DNA of 64,000 nt from the NCBI RefSeq assembly GCF_030817055.1, contig NZ_JAUSYV010000001.1, positions 2,008,001 through 2,072,000 of the forward strand, given 5' to 3'. A model generated the notes under the pieces. That model saw nothing but the letters and a program-made list of their open reading frames with translations. It was not told the DNA's origin and did no database searches. Below are positions 23,911 to 31,876 of the stretch, piece by piece (position 1 is the first letter of the stretch; each line of letters starts with the position of its first letter). The position numbers and the translations under genes are program-made. This DNA is from Bacillus sp. V2I10. Its GTDB lineage: Bacteria; Bacillota; Bacilli; Bacillales; Bacillaceae.

Positions 23911-24765
23911 ATGGCAGCAACAGTTATGAAAAAAAATAGATTCTTTCGACTCCTTCTCTCTTACACGTTATTAACATTTACAATAGTCATTATCATTTAT
24001 CCCTTGCTTTGGACAGTGGGTGCCAGCTTTAATCCTGGTAATAGCTTAGTCAGCACCTCGGTCATACCTGAAAATCCAACATTGGATCATTATAAAGAAT
24101 TATTTGCTGGTAAAGAAAGCCTCCAGTATGTTAAGTGGTATTCAAATTCGTTAAAAATAAGCGTTCTAACGATGATTGGATCGGTCATCAGTGTTTCTTT
24201 TACGGCGTATGCTTTCTCGAGATTCCGTTTTAAAGGAAGAAAAAATACGTTAACACTATTCTTATTGCTGCAGATGATCCCGCAGTTTTCTGCTCTAATT
24301 GCCTTGTTTGTTTTAGCGCAAATCCTTGGGATGATGAATAGCCATTGGCTGTTAATATTGCTATATATCGGCGGTCAAATCCCGATGAATACCTATCTCA
24401 TGAAAGGGTACATGGATTCGATTCCGATGGATTTGGACGAAAGTGCTAAGATCGATGGTGCAAGTAATACAAGAATCTTTTTGCAAATTATTATGCCTTT
24501 ATCGAAGCCGATGATAGCAGTTGTTGCTATGAATGGATTTACAGGTCCTCTGGGAGATTTCGTCCTGTCTTCGACTATATTGAGAAGCCCTGAATTCTAT
24601 ACATTGCCGATCGGCTTATATAATCTAGTGAATGATGTAATGGGGGCGAGCTATACGACATTTGCTGCCGGTGCCATACTCATAAGTATTCCGATTACAA
24701 TTATCTTTATCATGCTGCAAAAGCACTTTGTTTCGGGGTTAACAGCAGGTGGAACGAAAGGTTAA
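23911..24765 (+). CDS. ganQ: Galactooligosaccharide ABC transporter permease GanQ
   Basis: MalG-type permease, 284 residues, partner of GanP. It has an N-terminal helix (LLLSYTLLTFTIVIIIYPLL), the region PMNTYLMKGYMDSIPMDLDE and the EAA loop ESAKIDGASNTRIFLQIIMP. It begins three bases after ganP, with AAGGAGGG over the end of that gene, so translation is coupled. Ending FVSGLTAGGTKG is typical for this family. Confidence 0.94.
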   Translation: MAATVMKKNRFFRLLLSYTLLTFTIVIIIYPLLWTVGASFNPGNSLVSTSVIPENPTLDHYKELFAGKESLQYVKWYSNSLKISVLTMIGSVISVSFTAYAFSRFRFKGRKNTLTLFLLLQMIPQFSALIALFVLAQILGMMNSHWLLILLYIGGQIPMNTYLMKGYMDSIPMDLDESAKIDGASNTRIFLQIIMPLSKPMIAVVAMNGFTGPLGDFVLSSTILRSPEFYTLPIGLYNLVNDVMGASYTTFAAGAILISIPITIIFIMLQKHFVSGLTAGGTKG

Positions 24766-24808
24766 GACAAAGAAACGCAGGGACAAATAATGATAGAAGG
24801 AGAGTATT

Positions 24809-26875
24809 ATGTCAAAACATGAAAAATATTACACGACGAAAGCTAACTTCATGCTTCATGGAGGAGACTACAATCCTGATCAATGGCTGGATCGGCCAGA
24901 TATTTTAGCTGATGATATGGAACTGATGAAGCTTTCTCATACAAATACATTTTCCGTGGGGATCTTTGCGTGGAGCGCGCTAGAGCCGGAAGAAGGGGTC
25001 TATGCCTTTGAATGGCTTGATGATATTTTTGAAAATATCTATAAAAATGGCGGCAGGGTGATTTTAGCTACTCCAAGCGGTGCCCGTCCTGCGTGGTTGT
25101 CTCATAAATATCCTGAAGTTTTGCGTGTGAATGCTTCTAGAGTGAAGCAGCTGCATGGTGCAAGGCATAATCACTGTTTCACTTCAAAAGTATACCGTGA
25201 AAAAACACAATCAATTAACACTTTGCTGGCAGAAAGGTATGGCAATCACCCTGCTCTGTTAATGTGGCACATTTCTAACGAATATGGAGGAGACTGTCAC
25301 TGTGAACAATGCCAGCATGCCTTCCGAGACTGGCTGAAAAGCAAATATAATAATGATCTTAAATCCTTGAATGATGCCTGGTGGGGACCTTTCTGGAGCC
25401 ACACCTTCAATGATTGGTCACAGATTGAATCTCCTTCACCAATCGGGGAAAGTGCAGTACATGGATTGAATTTGGATTGGCGGCGATTTGTCACCGACCA
25501 AACCATTTCCTTTTTTGAAAATGAAGTTGTTCCTTTAAAAGAAATGACGCCGAATATTCCTATCACAACAAATTTCATGGCAGATACATTTGATTTAATT
25601 CCTTTCCAAGGACTGGACTATAGCAAGTTTGCCAAACATTTGGATGTAATTAGCTGGGATGCGTACCCTGCTTGGCACAATGATTGGGAAAGTACCGCTG
25701 ATTTGGCCATGAAGGTTGGATTTATTAATGACTTGTACAGGAGCCTAAAGCAGAAGCCATTTTTATTAATGGAATCTACGCCAAGCTCAGTTAATTGGCA
25801 TGAAGTCAATAAAGCTAAACGCCCAGGCATGCATTTACTGTCATCTATGCAAATGATTGCCCATGGTTCTGATAGTATTCTGTATTTTCAGTGGAGGAAA
25901 TCCCGCGGTTCATCGGAAAAATTTCATGGTGCAGTTGTCGACCATGACAATAGTACAGAAAACCGAGTTTTTAAAGAAGTAGCAAAAGTGGGCCAAACAT
26001 TAGAAAAGCTATCTAATATAGTCGGAAGTAATCGTTCCTCTGATGTAGCCATCCTATATGATTGGGACAGCAATTGGGCGATAAATGACGCGCAAGGCTT
26101 TGGAGTGAAGACAAAGCGTTATCCTCAAACATTGCAGCAGCATTACCGCACTTTCTGGGAAAAAAATATTCCTGTTGATGTAATTACAAAGGAACAGGAT
26201 TTCTCAGAGTATAAATTATTGCTTGTTCCGATGCTTTATTTAGTAAGTGAAGAGACGATTTCACGCTTAAAAACATTTGTAGCAAATGGCGGCACTTTAG
26301 TGATGACCTATATAAGCGGAATTGTGAATGAACATGATTTGACATATTTAGGCGGCTGGCATAAAGATCTGCAGGAGATTTTTGGAATCAGACCTCTAGA
26401 AACAGATACGCTATATCCAAGCGATAATAATTATGTTACTTACCGAAATCAATCCTATGAGCTAAAAGACTATGCAACTGTGCTGGAAAATCACTCAGCA
26501 ATTATAGAAGGTCACTACAAGGAAGACTTTTATGCAGATACACCTGCAGTGACAAGCCATACGTATGAACAAGGAAATGCTTATTATATTGGGGCGCGTT
26601 TAGATGATCAATTTCATCATGACTTTTATCAGGAACTGATTAAAGACCTATCTATAGAGCCTGTTCATCCAGTAAAACACGGGAAAGGTGTTTCAGTACA
26701 AGCACGTCATGATGAAAAAAACGACTATCTTTTCCTGATGAATTTTACTGAAGAAAGACAGCCTGTTACGTTTGAAAAAAGCGTAAGAGATATGATTACT
26801 GGCGAGAAAATAAAAGGTGATCTCATACTTGAAAAATATGAAGCAAGAATCGTAGCTAAATCAAAAATGAATTAA
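24809..26875 (+). CDS. ganA: Intracellular beta-galactosidase GanA (GH42)
   Basis: Glycoside hydrolase family 42 enzyme, 688 residues, that splits galactooligosaccharides from beta-1,4-galactan to galactose. The catalytic acid is the Glu in MWHISNEYGGDCHCEQC, which also holds zinc-binding Cys residues, and the nucleophile is the Glu in LLMESTPSSVNW. Other domain marks are GGDYNPDQW at the N-terminus, the trimerisation domain with LLVPMLYLVSEET and a small C-terminal beta domain. There is no signal peptide, so it is cytoplasmic. Last gene of the transport unit. Confidence 0.95.
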   Translation: MSKHEKYYTTKANFMLHGGDYNPDQWLDRPDILADDMELMKLSHTNTFSVGIFAWSALEPEEGVYAFEWLDDIFENIYKNGGRVILATPSGARPAWLSHKYPEVLRVNASRVKQLHGARHNHCFTSKVYREKTQSINTLLAERYGNHPALLMWHISNEYGGDCHCEQCQHAFRDWLKSKYNNDLKSLNDAWWGPFWSHTFNDWSQIESPSPIGESAVHGLNLDWRRFVTDQTISFFENEVVPLKEMTPNIPITTNFMADTFDLIPFQGLDYSKFAKHLDVISWDAYPAWHNDWESTADLAMKVGFINDLYRSLKQKPFLLMESTPSSVNWHEVNKAKRPGMHLLSSMQMIAHGSDSILYFQWRKSRGSSEKFHGAVVDHDNSTENRVFKEVAKVGQTLEKLSNIVGSNRSSDVAILYDWDSNWAINDAQGFGVKTKRYPQTLQQHYRTFWEKNIPVDVITKEQDFSEYKLLLVPMLYLVSEETISRLKTFVANGGTLVMTYISGIVNEHDLTYLGGWHKDLQEIFGIRPLETDTLYPSDNNYVTYRNQSYELKDYATVLENHSAIIEGHYKEDFYADTPAVTSHTYEQGNAYYIGARLDDQFHHDFYQELIKDLSIEPVHPVKHGKGVSVQARHDEKNDYLFLMNFTEERQPVTFEKSVRDMITGEKIKGDLILEKYEARIVAKSKMN

Positions 26876-26886
26876 ATGACAAAAGC

Positions 26887-26930
26887 ATCCACTCTACATA
26901 CAAGAAAGCAATGTTAGAGTGGATTTCTCT
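26887..26930 (+). terminator. Hairpin after ganA
   Basis: ATCCACTCTA (26887-26896) pairs with TAGAGTGGAT (26915-26924), 18-base loop, followed by a weak TTCTCT tract. Probable terminator or attenuator between ganA and ganB. Confidence 0.65.
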
Positions 26931-26957
26931 ATATAGGAGAGATCAATATATATAGAG

Positions 26958-26972
26958 TTGTAAGCGGTTACC
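26958..26972. promoter_or_regulatory. cre site (CcpA) before ganB
   Basis: TTGTAAGCGGTTACC matches the cre consensus WTGNAANCGNWNNCW except for the final base. Located 62 bases upstream of ganB, it implies separate carbon catabolite repression of the galactanase gene. Confidence 0.75.
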
Positions 26973-27033
26973 TGTATGGTGCTTCGAGTTAAAGACTTCT
27001 ATGAAAATATTAAAATGAAGGTTGGGGGAGAGT

Positions 27034-29070
27034 ATGAGAAAAAGAGGAAGGTTAAAAACGATTATAGTGTTGTTTTCTGCGATTATGATGATAGGTAGTT
27101 CACTTAGCTTTAGAGGAGACTTAGCTGTAGCTGCCACTAATCATAGCATGCTCAATGGCGGTTTTGAATCGAACTTTTGGGAAGATGGCAGTGTGGATCT
27201 TCCTGAACCAGTAGCTGCTGATATTTTTGTGAAAAGAGTAGCAGGAATTGACGAGGATTTTATTAAAGGTGTTGACGTTTCAAGCATCATTTCCTTAGAA
27301 GACAGCGGTGTAAAATTTTATAACGAGGCCGGATGGAAACAGGACATTTTTAAAACCTTGAAAGAGAAAGGAGTCAATTATGTTCGGGTGCGCATATGGA
27401 ATGACCCTTACGATTCGAAAGGAAATGGGTATGGCGGAGGAAATAGCGATTTAGCAAATGCCATTGAAATTGGTAAAAGAGCGACTGCGAATGGAATGAA
27501 ACTGCTAGTAGACTTCCATTATTCAGACTTCTGGGCAGATCCTGCCAAACAACAGGCTCCGAAAGCTTGGAAGAATTTAAGCTTGGAAGACAAAAAGGCT
27601 GAGCTATTTCAATATACAAAAGAAAGCTTACTAGCCATGCAGGATGAGGGAATCGATATTGGCATGGTCCAGATAGGAAATGAAACAAATGGAGCAATTG
27701 CCGGGGAAAAAGACTGGAGTAAGATGAGCCAATTATTTAATGAGGGAAGCAAAGCAGTTAGAGAGGCAGATTCAGCTATTCTGGTGGCCTTACATTTTAC
27801 GAACCCCGAAACAGCAGGAAGATACACAACGATTGCTGAAACTCTTCATAAAAATGGCGTAGACTATGATGTATTTGCAAGTTCTTATTATCCATTCTGG
27901 CATGGTACACTTTCTAATCTTACCTATGTTCTTAAAAATGTGGCGGATACATATAACAAAAAAGTGATGGTGGCGGAAACATCGTATACGTATACGGCAG
28001 AAGATGGGGATGGACATGGTAATACAGCACCTAAGGCTACTGGTCAAACGCTAAATTACCCAATTACAGTCCAGGGGCAAGTGAATGCAGTAAGAGATGT
28101 AATTGAAGCAGTAGCTAATATAGGTGATCCGGGTATCGGTGTTTTCTACTGGGAACCAGCATGGATTCCAGTTGCTCCAGATAAAAGCCTTAAGAAAAAC
28201 AAAGCAATATGGGAGAAATATGGATCAGGATGGGCTACTAGCTATGCGGCAGAATATGACCCTGAAGACGCTGGACATTGGTATGGGGGAAGTGCTGTTG
28301 ACAATCAGGCATTGTTCGATTTTTATGGAAGCCCTCTCCCATCATTGAACGTATTCAAATATGTCCATACAGGTGCTGTTGCGCCGCTCCGAATCGACGA
28401 AATTAAAGATGTAACGGTCAAAGCAAATGCAGGAGAGACTATTATGTTACCTGAAACGGTAAATGTTACCTACAATGATGGAAATATAAGGTCTATTAAT
28501 GTAACATGGGATAAAGAAGCACTTAAGAAGGCCGTCACTAATGGCGTGGGAACTTATGTAATAGAAGGTGTTATTGAAGGTGGATATACGGTGAAGGCCC
28601 ATCTTCAAATATTACCCCAAAATGAGATCCTGAATCCAGGCTTTGAAGATAGTGACAGGAGTATGTGGAATATTACTTATGGGAATGGATCCACTCCCCA
28701 CACTAACTATCAAGAAAAAGTTTCAGATGCTAAATCTGGAAACTATTCACTTCATTTCTACTCTGGGACTGCAGTTAACTTTAACGTAGAGCAGACGATT
28801 ACAGGACTAGAACCAGGTTATTATAATCTTTCAATGTTCTTGCAAGGCGGAGATGCGCATAACTCGGAAATGTTTATGTATGCTAGAAGTGGCGATGCAG
28901 AACATAAAATAAATACATCAGTAAATGGTTGGATCAATTGGAGCAACCCCGAAATTGCTGATATTCTTGTAACAGATGGAACGATCACGATTGGGGCCAG
29001 GTTAAAAGCAGATGCAGGTGCCTGGGGAACATTGGATGATTTTTATCTATACCGTGCAACAGACAGATAA
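27034..29070 (+). CDS. ganB: Secreted arabinogalactan endo-beta-1,4-galactanase GanB (GH53), multidomain
   Basis: Endo-1,4-beta-galactanase releasing galactooligosaccharides from pectin side chains, 678 residues, extracellular. A signal peptide (MRKRGRLKTIIVLFSAIMMI to about residue 37) is followed by the GH53 barrel to about residue 430: FIKGVDVSSI, YVRVRIWNDPYDSKGNGYGG, acid/base Glu in QIGNETNGA and nucleophile Glu in VAETSYTYT. Then come an Ig-like domain (VTVKANAGETIMLP to about 525) and a C-terminal beta-sandwich resembling galactan-binding CBM61 (NEILNPGFEDSDRSMWN onward). GGGGGAG precedes the ATG. This is longer than the usual about 430-residue B. subtilis enzyme because of the two extra domains. 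Confidence 0.93.
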   Translation: MRKRGRLKTIIVLFSAIMMIGSSLSFRGDLAVAATNHSMLNGGFESNFWEDGSVDLPEPVAADIFVKRVAGIDEDFIKGVDVSSIISLEDSGVKFYNEAGWKQDIFKTLKEKGVNYVRVRIWNDPYDSKGNGYGGGNSDLANAIEIGKRATANGMKLLVDFHYSDFWADPAKQQAPKAWKNLSLEDKKAELFQYTKESLLAMQDEGIDIGMVQIGNETNGAIAGEKDWSKMSQLFNEGSKAVREADSAILVALHFTNPETAGRYTTIAETLHKNGVDYDVFASSYYPFWHGTLSNLTYVLKNVADTYNKKVMVAETSYTYTAEDGDGHGNTAPKATGQTLNYPITVQGQVNAVRDVIEAVANIGDPGIGVFYWEPAWIPVAPDKSLKKNKAIWEKYGSGWATSYAAEYDPEDAGHWYGGSAVDNQALFDFYGSPLPSLNVFKYVHTGAVAPLRIDEIKDVTVKANAGETIMLPETVNVTYNDGNIRSINVTWDKEALKKAVTNGVGTYVIEGVIEGGYTVKAHLQILPQNEILNPGFEDSDRSMWNITYGNGSTPHTNYQEKVSDAKSGNYSLHFYSGTAVNFNVEQTITGLEPGYYNLSMFLQGGDAHNSEMFMYARSGDAEHKINTSVNGWINWSNPEIADILVTDGTITIGARLKADAGAWGTLDDFYLYRATDR

Positions 29071-29095
29071 GAAGATTCCTGATCACTTAGGAGAT

Positions 29096-29133
29096 AAACC
29101 TGGCCATTATTATAAGTAAGGTCAGGTTTTTTA
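29096..29133 (+). terminator. Terminator after ganB
   Basis: AAACCTGGCC (29096-29105) pairs with GGTCAGGTTT (29120-29129), one G-U pair, then T residues. Confidence 0.8.
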
Positions 29134-29164
29134 ATTAATAATGAAAAGCAGGAAGGAGAAAAAA

Positions 29165-29665
29165 GTGAAAAACAAAATCCAAAAAATCACAACTAACTTG
29201 TGGTTTGATTTAAAAGCTGAAGAGGCAGCAGTCTTTTACACTTCGGTCTTTAAAAATTCGAAGATAGAAAAAATCACTCGATATGGAAAAGAAAGACATC
29301 ATATCAGCGGGATCTCAGAGGGAACAGTGATGACTGTGAAATTTCAGCTGGACGGACAAGAATTCGTAGCATTAAACGGCGGTCCACAATACAAATTCAC
29401 AGAAGCAATATCATTCATTGTCAATTGCGAAACACAAGAAGAAGTCGATTATTATTGGGAAAAGCTCTCAAAAGGCGGAGATGAAAAAGCCCAGGTTTGT
29501 GGTTGGCTGAAAGATAAGTACGGTGTATCGTGGCAGATCGTTCCAACCTGTCTTACCGAAATGATAAGCAGTTCCGATTCTGAAAAATCGGAAAGAGTTC
29601 TAAAAGCAATGCTCCAAATGAAGAAAATGGATATTAAATCCTTAAAGCAGGCGTATGAAGGATAA
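29165..29665 (+). CDS. VOC family protein (PhnB-like)
   Basis: A 166-residue vicinal oxygen chelate protein of the PhnB / 3-demethylubiquinone-methyltransferase-like group, which despite its name is not a methyltransferase. Features are KITTNLWFDLKAEEAAVFYT, KFQLDGQEFVALNGGP, and GWLKDKYGVSWQIVP with the usual metal-fold end. The function is unknown; bleomycin/glyoxalase-like roles occur in the fold. Start is GTG at 29165 after AGGAAGGAG. It stands alone behind the gan terminator. Confidence 0.85.
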   Translation: MKNKIQKITTNLWFDLKAEEAAVFYTSVFKNSKIEKITRYGKERHHISGISEGTVMTVKFQLDGQEFVALNGGPQYKFTEAISFIVNCETQEEVDYYWEKLSKGGDEKAQVCGWLKDKYGVSWQIVPTCLTEMISSSDSEKSERVLKAMLQMKKMDIKSLKQAYEG

Positions 29666-29945
29666 GATTACGATAGATAAGTTGAGCAAAACCTTATAAA
29701 ACGGCATTAGAATTTCTATATCAGAAAGGAATGTGTGCCGCCATAGCAATTATATATAAATCATGAATTCAATCCTTTCTTTTATCCCTTTTCCTTATCT
29801 TCTGCTTAAAAAGATAAACAATGTAAATGGCCACAGAAAAACTGCTGCGTCAGGGAGCGGCTTTTTTGGCGGGTAGTTCACTCTAACTTTCTCCAGCTGG
29901 CTGAAAGTCCTGGTGGCAATTTTGGGATCAAAAAATGACTGGAAA
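29666..29945. other. Spacer without a supported gene
   Basis: No coding frame with a start signal is seen. A short CTGC...GGGAGCGGCTTTTTT word around 29846-29868 might act as a weak terminator on the plus strand. Confidence 0.4.
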
Positions 29946-29979
29946 TAAAAAGGATTCTCTCCGTATCCGAAAGAATCCC
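29946..29979 (-). terminator. Terminator of yqkF
   Basis: On the minus strand GGATTCT (29978-29972) pairs with AGAATCC (29958-29952), followed by TTTTTATTT. Confidence 0.75.
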
Positions 29980-30003
29980 TAAAAATAAAAAAAGCTTCAA
30001 ATA

Positions 30004-30909
30004 CTACGAACGATGCTGCTCATATTTTTCAAACTTCGTCAAAGCCTGCAGCGCTATATATTCCTCTCCAGATAAAGGACGTGCATTTAAAGCACGGCAA
30101 TTAGCCTGAACCTGTTCAATTTTGCTGGCACCCGGAATAATAGATCCGACAACTGCCTGCTTCAGAGAGTATTGCACGGCAGTTTCTGTCAGGGTTAGAT
30201 CCGTTTCTGCATCGATGGATGGAAGCAGATGAAGGAGTTCGTCCTCACTGTAGGAAAGGTATCCTTTTTCAGATAGCTTGGATTCCCATTTATCTGTCAG
30301 CAGTCCTTTTGCTAAAGGACCTCTCCCAATCACGCTGACGTTCTGATCGTTAAGAAGTGAAAACCATTCCTCAGGCCTTCTGTCGAGCAGACTGTACTGC
30401 ATCATGACGGAAACAATCGATGATTTTTCCAAGTACTGTTTAATGACATTTGGGCGAATCGATGATATTCCGTAATAGCGGATAACGCCTTCTTTTTTCA
30501 GGTCTTCAAATGCTTCAATCGTCTCGTCAATGTTATCTTCAATTGTACCTCCATGCAGCTGATACAAATCGATGTAATCTGTCTGCAATCGTTTAAGGCT
30601 GTGTTTCACGGCTTCTTTTATATAGGCTTTAGATGGATCCCAAGTCCAGCCGTCTTTGTTCTCGTTCCAGCGGTTGCCGGCCTTCGTTGCAAGGATCAAA
30701 TCCTGTCTTCGTTTTTTGAGTGCATCTCCGACAAACTCTTCATTCAGTCCAAAGTCATACAAATCTGCTGTATCAAAGTAGTTAATTCCTTCGTAAAGGG
30801 CTGCATCGATAATGGACTCTGCCTGTTCTTTATCTGTCCCAAGAGACATGCAGCCAAGTCCAAGTTCGCTGACAAATAAGTCTGATGTGCCTAACTGTCT
30901 TTTTTTCAT
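30004..30909 (-). CDS. yqkF: Aldo/keto reductase, YqkF family
   Basis: An NADPH-dependent aldo/keto reductase of about 301 residues. Catalytic residues of the family appear in order: Asp and Tyr in YFDTADLYDFG, Lys in ILATKAGNRW and His in LYQLHGGTIED. C-terminal GSIIPGASKIEQVQAN is the cofactor-binding end. The ATG at 30909 follows CAGGAGTG; upstream extension has no support. Matches B. subtilis yqkF in place. Substrate unknown, general aldehyde reduction likely. mciZ lies 69 bases upstream on the same strand. Confidence 0.93.
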   Translation of the reverse strand: MKKRQLGTSDLFVSELGLGCMSLGTDKEQAESIIDAALYEGINYFDTADLYDFGLNEEFVGDALKKRRQDLILATKAGNRWNENKDGWTWDPSKAYIKEAVKHSLKRLQTDYIDLYQLHGGTIEDNIDETIEAFEDLKKEGVIRYYGISSIRPNVIKQYLEKSSIVSVMMQYSLLDRRPEEWFSLLNDQNVSVIGRGPLAKGLLTDKWESKLSEKGYLSYSEDELLHLLPSIDAETDLTLTETAVQYSLKQAVVGSIIPGASKIEQVQANCRALNARPLSGEEYIALQALTKFEKYEQHRS

Positions 30910-30978
30910 CGTATCACTCCTGACTGTACGTCTTGCTTTGACATTAGTACAAGAGAGATGAAAATGCAATTGTGACGC

Positions 30979-31101
30979 TTACTTATCTTTTGTCCACTGC
31001 TCGATCGTTTCATATTTCCGGCTGTATTCCTTCAGTTTTTCACGGACTTCCCAAGCTTTTCCGACCAGCACGACGCCTTTGTCAAGAAGGTAGATCTTCA
31101 T
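30979..31101 (-). CDS. mciZ: MciZ, mother-cell inhibitor of FtsZ
   Basis: A 40-residue peptide starting MKIYLLDKGVVLVGKAWEVR and continuing EKLKEYSRKYETIEQW. B. subtilis MciZ, also 40 residues, has the same core KGVVLVGKAWEIR and a KLKEY helix. MciZ binds the C-terminal face of FtsZ and caps filaments in the mother cell, preventing a second septum during sporulation. The gene lies between yqkF and nudF exactly as in B. subtilis. GAGGCGAG precedes ATG 31101. A sigma-E promoter is expected, but I see only a weak candidate. Identification is strong despite the short length. Confidence 0.9.
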   Translation of the reverse strand: MKIYLLDKGVVLVGKAWEVREKLKEYSRKYETIEQWTKDK

Positions 31102-31190
31102 ATGCGCTCGCCTCGTTTCTTTCGTTAATTGGTAAGGAGGTATAAAATTTTTCTCATCTATGTTTAGCTCCATCGCCCGAACGAATCCGT

Positions 31191-31268
31191 GAAAAAAGTC
31201 AAACCCGGACTTTTCTGCCGGATTCTTATCTGCCATGCCCTGAGCTAAACGGGCGATTCCGCTTTTCT
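31191..31268. repeat. Dispersed intergenic repeat, partial copy D
   Basis: Contains GGACTTTTCTGCCGGATTCT, TGCCATGCCCTGAGCTAAAC and GATTCCGCTTTTCT, corresponding to the right half of copies A and C. It lies between the divergent mciZ and nudF. Confidence 0.6.
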
Positions 31269-31323
31269 TAATATGATAGAATGTATGTGAAAAGCAGAAT
31301 TTGTAGAACGCGGAGGAATGAGT

Positions 31324-31875
31324 ATGAATCATTTAAAAGAAACAACAAAATCATCTGAAAAATTATTTTCCGGACGCATTATTGATTTGTACTTAGAAGA
31401 AGTAGAACTTCCGAACGGAAAAACAGGCACAAGAGAAATTATCAAGCATCCAGGCGCGGTTGCTGTGATCGCCATTACTAAAGAAAACAAAATTGTCATG
31501 GTTCAGCAATACCGAAAAGCGATGGAGCGAGTCCTCGTTGAGATCCCTGCCGGCAAGCTTGAAAAAGGGGAACAGCCTGAGGTCACGGCTAAACGGGAAC
31601 TGGAAGAAGAAACAGGGTATACAACGGAGTCGCTTCAGCACTTACTCTCGTTTTATACATCACCGGGGTTTGCAGATGAGCTTGTGCATTTATATTTTAC
31701 GGAAGAATTGCAGATTTTAACCGAAAAGGCAGAACTTGATGAGGATGAATTTGTAGATGTTCTGGAGGTGACACTTGAGGAAGCGCAGCAAATGATTGAC
31801 GATCAGCGTATTTTTGATGCGAAAACAGCTTACGCCGTTCAGTATTTGCAGTTGAAACTGGCTCTTCAAAAATAA
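31324..31875 (+). CDS. nudF: ADP-ribose pyrophosphatase NudF
   Basis: Hydrolyses ADP-ribose to AMP and ribose 5-phosphate. The 183-residue product has a canonical Nudix box from GKLEKGE to RELEEETGY with seven residues between the halves, and the ADPRase extension with YTSPGFADE about 15 residues after it. ATG 31324 is seven bases from GGAGG; ATG 31318 would be too close. It is followed after one base by the endoQ gene, so both are cotranslated. Two nucleic-acid housekeeping enzymes in one unit fits a sanitation role. Confidence 0.94.
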   Translation: MNHLKETTKSSEKLFSGRIIDLYLEEVELPNGKTGTREIIKHPGAVAVIAITKENKIVMVQQYRKAMERVLVEIPAGKLEKGEQPEVTAKRELEEETGYTTESLQHLLSFYTSPGFADELVHLYFTEELQILTEKAELDEDEFVDVLEVTLEEAQQMIDDQRIFDAKTAYAVQYLQLKLALQK

Positions 31876-31876
31876 G

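Noticed and set aside
31102..31190. Sigma-E promoter of mciZ
   Set aside because: Only ACATAG and TATACCT with poor spacing on the minus strand; too weak to list.
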